NCBI GenBank assembly: GCA_051000345.1
Contig: JBPCOJ010000092.1
Span: 9,630 to 73,629, forward strand
Direction of reading: 5' to 3'
Origin: JBHENC01 sp051000345
Lineage (GTDB): Bacteria > Acidobacteriota > Blastocatellia > Pyrinomonadales > Pyrinomonadaceae
Length of the DNA: 64,000 nucleotides
Part shown: piece by piece, positions 9,394 to 19,031 of the stretch
How the letters are laid out: each line of letters begins with the position of its first letter
Numbering within the stretch: position 1 is the stretch's first letter
The notes under the pieces: generated by a model
Databases searched by the model: none
Told to the model about the DNA's origin: nothing
What the model saw: only the letters and a program-made list of their open reading frames with translations
Translations under genes and position numbers: made by a program

Positions 9394-10863
9394 ATGAGCA
9401 CCATGCCACAATCGCGCGACGAGCTTCGCGTGCCGCCGCCCGCCGAAGACCCGAAGGATCGCGGCGCGGATAATTATCCGGCAGTCATCAATCCGGGGCA
9501 TACGCTTGCTTCGGTGACGGATAAGATCAGCTCGCTTGTGCTGACCACGCGCATACGGTTCGGCTGGTTGATCGGACTTGCGATCAGCTTCATGGTTCTA
9601 CAAGCGCTGATGATCTCGCTTAGTTATGTGCTCTTAAAAGGCGTCGGCGTGTGGGGCATTAACATTCCTGTCGGCTGGGGATTCGCCATCATTAACTTTG
9701 TATGGTGGATCGGTATCGGCCACGCCGGAACGCTGATCTCGGCGATTCTTTTATTGCTCCGGCAGGAGTGGCGAACTTCGATTAACCGTTTTGCCGAAGC
9801 GATGACGCTTTTTGCCGTCGCGTGCGCGGGCATTTTTCCGCTCATGCACACGGGGCGTCCGTGGCTCGCCTACTGGATGTTTCCGTACCCGAACACGATG
9901 AATATCTGGCCGCAGTTCCGCAGTCCTTTGATGTGGGACGTGTTCGCGGTTTCGACCTACGGGATAGTGAGCTTGCTGTTCTGGTACGTCGGATTGATCC
10001 CGGATTTAGCGACGTTTCGTGACCGCTCGCGCAACCGTTTCCTGAAAATGATTTACGGCTTGCTGGCGATGGGCTGGCGCGGCTCGGCTCGTCATTGGCA
10101 TCGTTACGAATCGCTTTATCTACTACTCGCGGGGCTTTCGACGCCGCTCGTGCTGTCGGTTCACACCATCGTTAGCTTCGACTTCGCCGTGTCGATTGTT
10201 CCCGGTTGGCACTCGACGATCTTTCCGCCGTACTTTGTTGCGGGCGCGGTTTACGCGGGCTTTGCGATGGTGCTCACCTTGATGATTCCTTTGCGGAAGT
10301 GGTATCACCTCGAAGACTTCATCACGATGCGCCACATACACAACGCCGCGAAGGTCATGCTGGCGACGGGGCTGATCGTTTTCTACGGCTATATTATGGA
10401 AGCGTTCTTCGGCTGGTACGCGGGCGGTTACGAATGGTTCATGATTAAGAACCGTGCGATGGGGCCGTATGCCTTCTTTTACTGGTCGCTGATTTTGTGC
10501 AACGGATTGATCCCGCAGCTTCTCTGGTCAAAGCGTGTCCGCGAGCACCTGATCGTGCTGTGGATGATCTCGATGGTCGTCAACGTCGGCATGTGGCTGG
10601 AGCGCTTTATCATCGTCGTGACGAGCTTGCACCGCGATTTTCTGCCGTCCTCGTGGGGCATGTTCAAGCCGACGTTCTGGGACATCTCGACGTTTGTCGG
10701 CACGCTCGGACTTTTCCTGACATTGATATTTTTGTTTGTGCGCGTGTTGCCGATGATCTCCATTTTCGAGGTGCGAACGCTTACTCCGCAGGGGCAACTC
10801 AAAGACGGCGAATCGCACGACGTGACCGCCGCCGGAGCGCCCGCCTTGAGCGCTGGCGATTGA
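9394..10863 (+). CDS. actC: Alternative complex III subunit ActC, NrfD-like quinol-binding membrane protein
   Basis: A 489-residue polytopic protein starting five bases after actB. It contains the run of about ten hydrophobic segments of the NrfD/PsrC family, with charged and histidine residues inside the membrane region (for example GIGHAGTLISAILLL and LSVHTIVSFDFAVSIVPGWH). ActC and ActF are the two membrane subunits that bind quinol and are thought to couple electron transfer to proton movement. The short distance to actB suggests translational coupling; an alternative ATG three codons later cannot be excluded. Confidence 0.93.
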   Translation: MSTMPQSRDELRVPPPAEDPKDRGADNYPAVINPGHTLASVTDKISSLVLTTRIRFGWLIGLAISFMVLQALMISLSYVLLKGVGVWGINIPVGWGFAIINFVWWIGIGHAGTLISAILLLLRQEWRTSINRFAEAMTLFAVACAGIFPLMHTGRPWLAYWMFPYPNTMNIWPQFRSPLMWDVFAVSTYGIVSLLFWYVGLIPDLATFRDRSRNRFLKMIYGLLAMGWRGSARHWHRYESLYLLLAGLSTPLVLSVHTIVSFDFAVSIVPGWHSTIFPPYFVAGAVYAGFAMVLTLMIPLRKWYHLEDFITMRHIHNAAKVMLATGLIVFYGYIMEAFFGWYAGGYEWFMIKNRAMGPYAFFYWSLILCNGLIPQLLWSKRVREHLIVLWMISMVVNVGMWLERFIIVVTSLHRDFLPSSWGMFKPTFWDISTFVGTLGLFLTLIFLFVRVLPMISIFEVRTLTPQGQLKDGESHDVTAAGAPALSAGD

Positions 10864-10928
10864 GAACGAACCGAAAGTGTTATCTCTGGTTCAGTCTGAC
10901 TGAAGAGCAAGTGTGAGCAAGTGAACCT

Positions 10929-11504
10929 ATGGACGAGCATATTCTAAACAGGAAGTTGGTCAAGCCCGGGCACGCCGGAGAGCTTTACGGTTTGATGGCC
11001 GAGTTTGAAACGCCGGATGCGGTGGTGGATGCGGCGCGGCGGGCGCACGCGGCGGGCTATCGCAAGATGGACGCCTACTCGCCGTTCCCGATTGAGGAAT
11101 TATCCGAAGCTGTCGGCTTTCACAAAACCCGCGTGCCGCTAATCGTTTTAATCGGCGGCATCATCGGCGGCTTAACCGGCTATTTGATGCAGTATTATTT
11201 GCTGGCAATCGATTATCCTTTGCAGATCGGCGGCAAGCCGATGAACAGTTGGCCGCAATACATCCCGATCACGTTTGAGATGACGATACTGGTTGCTTCG
11301 GCGGCGGGCGTGATCGGAATGCTCTTTTTGAACGGATTGCCGATGCCGTATCATCCCGTCTTCAACGTGCCGCGCTTTGAACTCGCCAGCAGCGAGCGTT
11401 TCTTTCTCGTCATCGAAGCCGCCGACCCGAAGTTCAAGCGCGATGAAACGACGAGCTTTCTTCAAGGTTTGAACCCGCACGAGGTGTCCGATGTTCAGTT
11501 ATAA
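10929..11504 (+). CDS. actD: Alternative complex III subunit ActD (DUF3341)
   Basis: A 191-residue protein of the DUF3341 family. It has an N-terminal ferredoxin-like soluble part (LYGLMAEFETPDAVVDAARR ... DAYSPFPIEEL), then two membrane helices (VPLIVLIGGIIGGLTGYLMQ and ITFEMTILVASAAGVIGMLF), then the short cytoplasmic tail with FERFFL-like SSERFFLVIEA. This is the accessory ActD subunit of the quinol-oxidising complex. Its 3' end overlaps actE by 14 bases. Confidence 0.92.
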   Translation: MDEHILNRKLVKPGHAGELYGLMAEFETPDAVVDAARRAHAAGYRKMDAYSPFPIEELSEAVGFHKTRVPLIVLIGGIIGGLTGYLMQYYLLAIDYPLQIGGKPMNSWPQYIPITFEMTILVASAAGVIGMLFLNGLPMPYHPVFNVPRFELASSERFFLVIEAADPKFKRDETTSFLQGLNPHEVSDVQL

Positions 11505-12384
11505 AACTTTGAGACTGGCACATCTCTGCTGCGACGCTGGTAGGCGGCAACGACGCGCGTTGTTGCTCACATCGGCAATGGTGTTTGTCGCGGCGGCTTC
11601 GGGCTGTCGCTATGACATGCAGAATCAACCGAAGTATATTGCGCTACGCGAAAGCACTTTCTTCAAAGACGGCGTTTCCGCGCGACCTCTGGAAAAGGGA
11701 ACGATTCCGCGCGGCTATCTGCGCGATGATACGTATTTCTGGACGGGCAAGGGCAATCCGGGCGGCGGCACGGGCAGCAGCAATAACGGCGGCAACGGTG
11801 TCGGCGCTTCTTCCGGGGCAGCCGCAGCGGGTCGCAATGGCGGCGGGCAAGGTGGAAGCACGACGAACGAGCGCGGCGATGCGGTGTCCGGCGAAGCGGG
11901 CAGCACGTCGCAAAGCGCGAACCCGTCGGCAGCGACCCAGAACGCGGGCGGCGCGGCGGCAGGCGTGGCGAGCGGCGCAGCAGGCGAAACGGACGGCACT
12001 GTTTTCCCGTATCCCGTCACGCAGGCGATGGTCGAGCGCGGGCAAGAGCGTTTCAATATTTATTGTTCGATGTGTCACGGCATGACGGGCTACGGCGACG
12101 GCATGATCGTGCGTCGTGGCTATAAACGTCCGCCGTCGTATCACACGGATGAGTTGCGCGCGAAGCCCGTCGGCCATTATTTCGACGTGATGACAAACGG
12201 TTGGGGTTCGATGCCGAGCTACGCAGAGCAGATACCGCCGCAGGATCGATGGGCGATTGCCTCTTACATACGCGCTTTGCAAATGAGTCAGCGGGGTGCG
12301 GCGGCAACGAGCACAAACAATGCGGCTGTCGGCGGTGGACAGGAAGCGCGCACGCCAACGCCCGTCAGACAAGGACAACAGTAG
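11491..12384 (+). CDS. actE: Alternative complex III subunit ActE, lipid-anchored monoheme cytochrome c
   Basis: A 297-residue protein with a lipobox (VAAASGC, Cys at about residue 39), a conserved QPKYIALRES/GTIPRGYLRDD segment and one heme c site CSMCH (about residue 191), with an axial Met likely in the GSMPSY region. It is the terminal electron carrier of the complex. An unusual Gly/Ala/Ser/Asn-rich insertion of about 80 residues lies between the anchor region and the cytochrome domain (about residues 87-166). The start overlaps actD; an alternative internal ATG just before the lipobox (11578) would give a normal-length lipoprotein signal. Its stop is directly followed by actF. Confidence 0.9.
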   Translation: MFSYKTLRLAHLCCDAGRRQRRALLLTSAMVFVAAASGCRYDMQNQPKYIALRESTFFKDGVSARPLEKGTIPRGYLRDDTYFWTGKGNPGGGTGSSNNGGNGVGASSGAAAAGRNGGGQGGSTTNERGDAVSGEAGSTSQSANPSAATQNAGGAAAGVASGAAGETDGTVFPYPVTQAMVERGQERFNIYCSMCHGMTGYGDGMIVRRGYKRPPSYHTDELRAKPVGHYFDVMTNGWGSMPSYAEQIPPQDRWAIASYIRALQMSQRGAAATSTNNAAVGGGQEARTPTPVRQGQQ

Positions 12385-13644
12385 ATGGACGCGACATACA
12401 CGACGCACCGCGAAGCTAACGCAAAAAATTACCAGCCGCCGACGGCGGTGCGCTCCTTTTATAAAGAGGCGATGGTGATCGGCGTGCTCGGCGCAATCGC
12501 GCTGTTAATCGGCGTGGTTCTCGCGCCGGAGCAATTCTTTCGCTCGTATCTATTCGCGTTTATGTTCTGGCTCGGCATCGCTCTCGGCTCGCTCGCGCTT
12601 TTGATGGTGCAGCATTTGTCGGGCGGCGCGTGGGGCATCGTCACACGCCGTATGCTCGAAGCCGCTGCCGCGACGCTGCCTATTTTGGGCGTGCTGTTCA
12701 TTCCGATTGCGCTCTCGTTTTTCACGCACCATCAGTTATACGAATGGGCTGGCGGCGGCGCAGGGCATGAAGCCGCAGGGCTTGAAGGCGGCGCGCACGA
12801 TCCGATTGCGCATAAGATAGGCTATTTGAATCCGACGTTTTTTATCATCCGTGCCGTCATCTATTTTGTGATCTGGAGCGCGATGGCGTTGCTGCTCAAT
12901 CGCTGGTCAACCGAGCAAGACCGCACGGGCGATCCGTCTTTGCCGACGCGTATGCGAATCCTGAGCGGGCCGGGCATTGTGGTTTATGCACTGACGATTA
13001 CGTTTGCTTCCGTTGATTGGATCATGTCGCTTGCGCCGGAATGGACTTCGACGATCTTCGGTATTTTGACGCTTGGCGGGCAAGGCTTGAGCGCGATGTC
13101 TTTTATGATCCTGATGACCGCGTGGCTTATCAAGTACGAACCGTTCGCAAGCGTGCTCAAGCCGCGCCACTTTCACGATCTCGGCAAGCTGCTGATGACA
13201 TTCACAATGCTCTGGGCATATTTTGCGTTCTCGCAGCTTTTGATTATCTATTCGGGAAATCTGCCGGAAGAAATAACATGGTATCTGGACAGAATGCGCG
13301 GCGGCTGGCAGTACATCGCGTTTGCGCTAGTGGTGTTTCAATTTTCGCTGCCGTTCGCGTTGTTGCTCTCGCGCGATTTGAAGCGCAACGCGAATCGTCT
13401 CGTCTTTATCGCGTCGCTCGCGTTGTTCATGCGATTAGTTGATAATTTCTGGATGGTCGAGCCGCAGTTTCATAAAGCGAATATGAGCAGCTTAGGTTTG
13501 TCGGCGATTCTGTTGGACATCGCCGCGCCCGTTGCGATCGGCGGCATCTGGCTCGCGGCCTTCGCTTACCGTTTATCGCAGAGGCCGCTGCTTCCCGTTA
13601 ATGATCCATACTTAGCGGATGGACTCAATCCGAAAGGGCATTGA
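12385..13644 (+). CDS. actF: Alternative complex III subunit ActF, NrfD-like membrane protein
   Basis: A 419-residue polytopic protein with about ten hydrophobic segments, a paralogue of ActC. Recognisable family stretches are MFWLGIALGSLALLMVQHLS, SVDWIMSLAPEWTSTIFGIL and LWAYFAFSQLLIIYSGNLPE. It is the second integral membrane subunit for quinol oxidation and proposed proton translocation. Its ATG follows the actE stop with no gap. Confidence 0.92.
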   Translation: MDATYTTHREANAKNYQPPTAVRSFYKEAMVIGVLGAIALLIGVVLAPEQFFRSYLFAFMFWLGIALGSLALLMVQHLSGGAWGIVTRRMLEAAAATLPILGVLFIPIALSFFTHHQLYEWAGGGAGHEAAGLEGGAHDPIAHKIGYLNPTFFIIRAVIYFVIWSAMALLLNRWSTEQDRTGDPSLPTRMRILSGPGIVVYALTITFASVDWIMSLAPEWTSTIFGILTLGGQGLSAMSFMILMTAWLIKYEPFASVLKPRHFHDLGKLLMTFTMLWAYFAFSQLLIIYSGNLPEEITWYLDRMRGGWQYIAFALVVFQFSLPFALLLSRDLKRNANRLVFIASLALFMRLVDNFWMVEPQFHKANMSSLGLSAILLDIAAPVAIGGIWLAAFAYRLSQRPLLPVNDPYLADGLNPKGH

Positions 13645-13720
13645 GCGGAAAGACTTTTTCGAGGAGATAGCGAAATAGGCGGCGTAAACAAAAGTTCGAG
13701 TTTGAGGCGTTTGATTTTTT

Positions 13721-14308
13721 ATGAGCGAAACGATTTATCATGGCGATAGAAGCGGCGGACACGAGGATGAACGGCGCACGCCGGACACGGGGCATATACA
13801 GAACCCGGACGTGCAGCATGAAATGTCGGACGTTGACGTTGGCGCAATTCTGAAGTTCATCGTCGTGCTTGCCATCGGGATAGCGCTTATTTTCGGAATC
13901 GCCGCCGGAGCGATCAAAGCCTTCAATTATGTTGCGGACGAAGTTGACCCGGATATTCCTTCGCCGATGGCGCTCAAGGAAGAAGATCGTATGCCGCCGG
14001 AGCCGCGCCTGCAACTTGCGAAAGGCTGGAATTTTGAAGGCCATAATCTGGAGTTGCAGGAGCCGCAGGCCGAGCGCAGAATGCTGCTCGAAAAGTGGAA
14101 TAAACAGATGGAGCAAAGCGGCACAGACCCGCAAACGGGGGCTGTCCACACGCCCGTCAAAGAAGCGATGCGCATGGTCGTCGAACAAAATATGCCCGCG
14201 CGACAAATGACTGCGAAACAACTGAACAGCGGCAAAGTCACCAACGAAGGCATACCTGTCCCGGACGCACAAAGCTCCGGGCAGCAAACTGACAGCCGCG
14301 ACAAATAG
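13721..14308 (+). CDS. Small single-pass membrane protein of the respiratory operon, function unknown
   Basis: A 195-residue protein with an acidic, histidine-containing N-terminus, one membrane helix (about residues 45-68, ILKFIVVLAIGIALIFGIAA), and an extracytoplasmic part with the order PEPRLQ ... EPQAERRMLLEKW ... VHTPVKEAMRMVVEQNMPAR, then a polar Gln/Ser-rich tail. Proteins with this PEPRLQ / HxPVKEAM layout occur between Act or oxidase genes in several acidobacterial genomes as far as I recall, but no function is established. The position between actF and the Sco gene suggests a structural or assembly role in the Act-caa3 assembly. Confidence 0.75.
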   Translation: MSETIYHGDRSGGHEDERRTPDTGHIQNPDVQHEMSDVDVGAILKFIVVLAIGIALIFGIAAGAIKAFNYVADEVDPDIPSPMALKEEDRMPPEPRLQLAKGWNFEGHNLELQEPQAERRMLLEKWNKQMEQSGTDPQTGAVHTPVKEAMRMVVEQNMPARQMTAKQLNSGKVTNEGIPVPDAQSSGQQTDSRDK

Positions 14309-14356
14309 CCGCACTGTCGCAAAAGGGTTTTAAGCAAGTAAGAAAGAAGAAGTACC

Positions 14357-15286
14357 TTGAAAGTTCAAACCATAAAAAGGGAAGCGAGACAACCGAACAT
14401 AACCGCACCTGTGCGCCGCCGCGCGAACGTATTGCTCATCGCATTGAGCGTCGCGTGTTTGAGCGTGCCCGTTTATGCGCAGTACGGAACGGGGCCGCTT
14501 GAAATGCGCAAGCAGAGTCAGCAGAGCAACGCCGTGCCTGTGGCTTTACAAAACGTCGGCATAGATCAACGCCTGAACGAGCAGTTGCCGCTCGACGCCG
14601 TGTTTCGTGACGAAGCGGGGCGCGATGTCAAACTCGGCGATTATTTCAAAAGCGGCAAGCCCGTTGTGCTGTCGCTCGTTTATTACGATTGCCCTATGCT
14701 CTGCACGCAAGTTTTGAACGGCGAAGTCGAAAGCTTTCGCAATCTGCCGTTCACGCTCGGCAAGGATTACGAGGCCATCAGCGTTAGCTTCGATCCGCGC
14801 GAAAAGCCGGAATTAGCCGCCGGGAAAAAACAGCTTTATGCGATGGACTACAAGCGTCCGGGAGTCGCCGAAGGGTGGCATTTCTTGACAGGCGATGCCG
14901 CTTCGATTAAACGCCTGACCGACGCCGTAGGATTTCGTTACGTCTACGATGAAGGCACAAAGCAGTTTGCGCACGCGAGCGCGATTTATGTGGCGACGCC
15001 CGAAGGCAAGCTCTCGCGTTATCTTTACGGCATCTCGTACCCGCCCAAGCAGATGCGTTTCGGTTTGATCGAAGCCGCTGCGGGCAAAATCGGGTCGCCG
15101 ATTAATCAACTGCTTTTCTATTGTTATCATTATGATCCGACGACGGGAAAGTACGGCGTCGCGGTGCTCAATGTAATGCGCGCGGGCGGTGTTTTGACGG
15201 TGCTGTCGCTTCTTGCGCTAATACTTTTATTGCGACGCCGTAAACAAAGCGTAGAGCATCTGGAAGAAGCAACAGGAGCCGTATAG
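14357..15286 (+). CDS. Sco1/SenC/PrrC-family copper chaperone for CuA assembly
   Basis: A 309-residue protein with an N-terminal signal/anchor, a thioredoxin-fold Sco domain carrying the copper motif CPMLC (about residue 114) and the distal His (HASAIYV), and a C-terminal membrane helix followed by a basic tail (LLRRRKQ). Sco proteins deliver copper to the CuA site of oxidase subunit II, and the gene lies one base before that subunit. No ATG is available upstream of the signal sequence; TTG 14357, preceded by a purine-rich AAGAAGA run, is the best start, and a GTG at 14411 is possible. Confidence 0.87.
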   Translation: MKVQTIKREARQPNITAPVRRRANVLLIALSVACLSVPVYAQYGTGPLEMRKQSQQSNAVPVALQNVGIDQRLNEQLPLDAVFRDEAGRDVKLGDYFKSGKPVVLSLVYYDCPMLCTQVLNGEVESFRNLPFTLGKDYEAISVSFDPREKPELAAGKKQLYAMDYKRPGVAEGWHFLTGDAASIKRLTDAVGFRYVYDEGTKQFAHASAIYVATPEGKLSRYLYGISYPPKQMRFGLIEAAAGKIGSPINQLLFYCYHYDPTTGKYGVAVLNVMRAGGVLTVLSLLALILLLRRRKQSVEHLEEATGAV

Positions 15287-15287
15287 A

Positions 15288-16481
15288 ATGATGGCGTTTG
15301 CGCTACAATTTCAGCAATTCATGCCGACGCAGGCTTCGACCTACGCGTGGCAGGTGGACGGCCTCTTCTTTTATCTAGTGCTGTTGACGGTTTTATTCGG
15401 CACGATAATAAGCGGAACGATCATCTATTTCGCCGTCAAGTATCGCCGCCGCTCGCCTTCGGAATTGCCGCCGCCTGTCGCCGGTTCTCACAAACTCGAA
15501 ATCGGCGTCACGACCGTCTTGCTTTTGCTTTCGATGACGATTTTCGTATGGGGCGCGGCTATCTTTTTAGAGCAAACGCGTTTGCCGAAGGATGGGCTGG
15601 AAATCTCCGTTGTCGGCAAACAGTGGATGTGGAAGTTCGAGCATCCGACAGGCCAGCGCGAGATCAACGAACTGCATGTTCCCGTCGGCACAAAAGTTAA
15701 ATTGACGATGGCGACTGAAGATGTGATTCACGCGCTGTATGTGCCGGATTTTCGTATGCAGTATCAGGTTGTGCCGGGGCGTTATACGAACGCTTGGTTT
15801 GAAGCGACGAAGACCGGAAAGTATCATCTGTACTGCAACATGTATTGCGGCACGAATCATTCGGGCATGGGCGGCTGGGTTTATGTGATGGAGCCGGGCG
15901 ATTATCAGGCGTGGCTTTCGGGCAACGCCAATCAAGTTTCGCCGGTGGTCGCGGGGCAAAATAATTTTCAGCAACTCGGTTGCACGAGCTGTCATGGCGC
16001 GAACGCGGAGGGCGGACGCTGCCCGCCGCTGATCGGTGTTTTCGGCAGCCAGCAGCGTTTGCAAGGCGGTTCGTCAGTGCTCGCAGATCAAACTTATATC
16101 AGAGAATCTATTTTGAATCCGTCGGCGAAAATCGTCGCGGGCTATCCGAACATTATGCCGACGTATCAAGGGCAGGTGTCGGAAGAACAGTTGCTGCAAT
16201 TAATCGCCTACGTCAAATCATTGAGTCCGCAAAACACTTCGGGCATCAGCACGACTGCGCCTGCGCGTTCCAATAATCCGCGCACAGGCGTCGCGTCTCC
16301 CGAAGGACAAAACGCCGTTTCGCCCGATGCGCAGAAAGCGAATCCGGTCATCGCGCCGCAATCAAACGAAGGCGGCAGCAACGATAGCACAGGCGGCAAT
16401 GGCGATAGCAGTAGCGGTAGTAACGGCGGCAGCGCGACGACAAATTCACAACGTGGATCGCGCACTTCGCCGCAGAGGTAA
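15288..16481 (+). CDS. ctaC: Cytochrome caa3 oxidase subunit II with fused cytochrome c domain
   Basis: A 397-residue protein. Two N-terminal membrane helices are followed by the cupredoxin domain with the CuA ligands CNMYCGTNHSGM (about residues 182-193) and the upstream His in HALYVPDF, then a cytochrome c domain with CTSCH (about 231-235) and the axial Met in NIMPTYQG. The fusion defines a caa3-type enzyme that receives electrons directly from an upstream cytochrome, here probably ActE. The C-terminal 60 residues are a Gly/Ser/Asn-rich low-complexity tail. The start is one base after the Sco gene. Confidence 0.95.
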   Translation: MMAFALQFQQFMPTQASTYAWQVDGLFFYLVLLTVLFGTIISGTIIYFAVKYRRRSPSELPPPVAGSHKLEIGVTTVLLLLSMTIFVWGAAIFLEQTRLPKDGLEISVVGKQWMWKFEHPTGQREINELHVPVGTKVKLTMATEDVIHALYVPDFRMQYQVVPGRYTNAWFEATKTGKYHLYCNMYCGTNHSGMGGWVYVMEPGDYQAWLSGNANQVSPVVAGQNNFQQLGCTSCHGANAEGGRCPPLIGVFGSQQRLQGGSSVLADQTYIRESILNPSAKIVAGYPNIMPTYQGQVSEEQLLQLIAYVKSLSPQNTSGISTTAPARSNNPRTGVASPEGQNAVSPDAQKANPVIAPQSNEGGSNDSTGGNGDSSSGSNGGSATTNSQRGSRTSPQR

Positions 16482-16490
16482 TAAGCAATT

Positions 16491-18242
16491 ATGAGTACGA
16501 TGGACACAGCACCGTTTGAAGGGCGTCCGCACGCCGAAGATGCGAGGCCGCTTGCCGACAGCGAAAGACCGCGCATTAATTATCTGAACGTCGATCACAG
16601 CGTGCGGTCTTGGCTGTTGACGAAAGACCATAAGCGCATTGCGATTTTGTATCTCGTGTCGATCAGCTTTTTCTTTATGGTCGGCGGCGTCTACGCGGGA
16701 TTGATTCGCCTTGAACTCTTGACGCCGCAATCCGATTTGATGACGGCCTCGACCTACAATAAGACTTTCACGCAGCACGGAATCATCATGATTTTCTTTT
16801 TCCTGATTCCATCCATTCCTGCGACGCTTGGAAACTTTCTCGTGCCGCTGATGATCGGCGCAAAAGACCTCGCCTTCCCGAAGATCAATCTGCTTAGTTG
16901 GTATATATATTTAGTTGGCGCGACGCTCACCATGACGGTGCTGTTGCTCGGCGGTGTCGATACAGGCTGGACGTTTTACACGCCGTATAGCACGTCTTTC
17001 TCGAATACGTATGTAAGTCTGACGGGTATCGGCATCTTCGTGACGGGCTTTTCGTCAATCCTGACGGGGCTGAACTTTATCGTCACGGTGCATACGATGC
17101 GCGCGCCGGGCATGACGTGGTTTCGCCTCCCGCTCTTTATCTGGTCTATGTATGCGACGAGTCTGGTGATGATTCTCGGCACGCCCGTAATTGCGATTAC
17201 TGTGCTGCTCGTCGCGCTTGAAAGATTCGCGCACGTTGGTATCTTCGATCCGAAATACGGCGGCGATCCTGTCCTGTTCCAGCATCTTTTCTGGTTCTAC
17301 TCGCATCCTGCCGTTTATATTATGGTATTGCCGGGCATGGGTGTTATCAGCGAACTCATCACAACGTTTTCGCGCAAAAACATTTTCGGCTACAAATTTG
17401 TGGCGGGTTCGAGCATCGCCATCGCAATCTTTGGCTTTCTCGTGTGGGGACACCACATGTTCGTGTCGAGCCAGTCGGTTTACGCCGGATTGGTTTTTTC
17501 GCTGCTTAGTTTCGTCGTTGCGATTCCTTCGGCTATTAAAGTGCTTAACTGGTCTGCGACGCTTTACAAAGGCTCTATCTCATACGATACGCCGATGCTG
17601 TATGCCTTGGGCTACATCGGGCTGTTTATCGTCGGCGGCATGACGGGATTATTTCTCGCCGCGATTGGTTTGGACGTTCATTTGACCGCCACTTATTTCG
17701 TCGTCGCGCACTTTCATTACGTGATGGTCGGCGGAACGCTGCTCGCGTATCTTGGCGGCATACATTTCTGGTGGCCGAAGATAACAGGGCGCATGTACCC
17801 TGAGGGCTGGGGACGCATCTCTGCTGTGATTATTTTCCTCGGCTTCAACTTAACGTTCTTTCCGCAATTCATCCTCGGTTATTTGGGAATGCCGCGCCGC
17901 TATGCTTCGTATCCGCCGGAGTTTCAAACTTTGAATGTGCTTTCGACGGCGGGCGCAACCGTGCTTGCGGTAGGCTTTCTGCTGCCAGCCATTTATTTGA
18001 TTTGGTCTTTGAAATACGGCGCGCTCGCTCCGGCTGATCCGTGGGTCGCAACAGGCTTGGAGTGGCGCACGCTTAGTCCTCCGCCGACAGAGAATTTCGA
18101 GCAAACGCCGATTGTCACTTGGGATGCTTACGAGTATCGTCCGAGCGAAGAAATAGAAACCGTCGGCAAGGTGACGCCCGGCGACAAACCGGATCGCTCG
18201 GCTTACGATGAAGGCAAACTCATTACCGAAGCAGGAGATTAA
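16491..18242 (+). CDS. ctaD: Cytochrome c oxidase subunit I, A2 type
   Basis: A 583-residue heme-copper oxidase core with twelve or more membrane helices. The CuB/heme a3 region is visible: WFYSHPAVYIMVLPGMG (about 267-283), GHHMF (about 322) and HFHYVMVGG (about 407-415), plus the low-spin heme His in FTQHGIIMIFFF. The YSHP motif instead of GHPE marks the A2 subfamily, in which the D-channel glutamate is replaced by a Tyr-Ser pair, as in Rhodothermus marinus caa3. It reduces oxygen to water and pumps protons. A C-terminal soluble extension follows the last helix. Confidence 0.96.
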   Translation: MSTMDTAPFEGRPHAEDARPLADSERPRINYLNVDHSVRSWLLTKDHKRIAILYLVSISFFFMVGGVYAGLIRLELLTPQSDLMTASTYNKTFTQHGIIMIFFFLIPSIPATLGNFLVPLMIGAKDLAFPKINLLSWYIYLVGATLTMTVLLLGGVDTGWTFYTPYSTSFSNTYVSLTGIGIFVTGFSSILTGLNFIVTVHTMRAPGMTWFRLPLFIWSMYATSLVMILGTPVIAITVLLVALERFAHVGIFDPKYGGDPVLFQHLFWFYSHPAVYIMVLPGMGVISELITTFSRKNIFGYKFVAGSSIAIAIFGFLVWGHHMFVSSQSVYAGLVFSLLSFVVAIPSAIKVLNWSATLYKGSISYDTPMLYALGYIGLFIVGGMTGLFLAAIGLDVHLTATYFVVAHFHYVMVGGTLLAYLGGIHFWWPKITGRMYPEGWGRISAVIIFLGFNLTFFPQFILGYLGMPRRYASYPPEFQTLNVLSTAGATVLAVGFLLPAIYLIWSLKYGALAPADPWVATGLEWRTLSPPPTENFEQTPIVTWDAYEYRPSEEIETVGKVTPGDKPDRSAYDEGKLITEAGD

Positions 18243-18245
18243 ACG

Positions 18246-18989
18246 GTGGCTGAAAGTTACGCGGCAACGCCGATAGCATCGACGAGCGGAGGCGCGATTG
18301 TATCGTCCGAGACATCTCCGGCGCATCATTCGGGCGCGCATCATCACGCTGACCTCCAGCATCATTTCGATAATCTGGAGCAGCAGAACGAAGCAGGAAC
18401 TTTGGGGATGTGGGTTTTCCTCATCACCGAGATTATGTTCTTCGGCGGGATGTTCGCGGCCTATATTCTCTATCGCTCGTTTTACCCGGAAGCGTTTGCC
18501 GAAGCGAGTGCGGAACTCAATGCGCTTTACGGCGGCATCAACACGCTTGTTTTAATCGGCAGCAGTTTGACGGTAGTGCTCGCAGTCTTCTCCGCGCAAG
18601 TCGGTAATCGTCGCGGGCAAGTAGTATTTCTCGCGCTGACGATTCTGCTCGGCCTAGTCTTTCTCGGCATCAAGACGTTCGAGTACGCGGAGAAGTTTAA
18701 GCATCATCACATTCCGGGGCCAGGCTTTCAGTGGGACGGAGCCGATGCGCCGCACGCGCAAATGTTCTTCTTTATTTATTTTGCGATGACGGGCGTTCAC
18801 GCTCTGCACATGATAATCGGCATCGGCATTTTCAGCGTGCTGCTTTACTGGGCGCAGCGCGGGCGTTACACGCCGGAGTATCACTCGCCTTTGGAGATCG
18901 GCGGCCTCTACTGGCACTTTGTGGACATCGTCTGGATTTTTCTTTTCCCGCTGCTTTATTTGCTCGGCAATCACGTTCACCACAAATAA
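18246..18989 (+). CDS. ctaE: Cytochrome c oxidase subunit III
   Basis: A 247-residue protein beginning at GTG 18246, with AGGAG about 10 bases upstream overlapping the end of ctaD. A His-rich soluble N-terminus (SPAHHSGAHHHADLQHHFD) is followed by seven-helix-type COX III segments such as GMWVFLITEIMFFGGMFAAY, MTGVHALHMIIGIG and GLYWHFVDIVWIFLFPLLYL. It stabilises subunit I during proton pumping. Confidence 0.93.
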   Translation: MAESYAATPIASTSGGAIVSSETSPAHHSGAHHHADLQHHFDNLEQQNEAGTLGMWVFLITEIMFFGGMFAAYILYRSFYPEAFAEASAELNALYGGINTLVLIGSSLTVVLAVFSAQVGNRRGQVVFLALTILLGLVFLGIKTFEYAEKFKHHHIPGPGFQWDGADAPHAQMFFFIYFAMTGVHALHMIIGIGIFSVLLYWAQRGRYTPEYHSPLEIGGLYWHFVDIVWIFLFPLLYLLGNHVHHK

Positions 18990-19031
18990 ATGTTTCGCAA
19001 GATGCACGCGCCAGCGCGGAGCCTTTAAGTT

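Noticed and set aside
11644..12408. 254-codon open frame on the - strand over actE
   Set aside because: Caused by the Gly/Ala-rich insertion; the product is an Arg/Ala/Cys-rich string without domain features.
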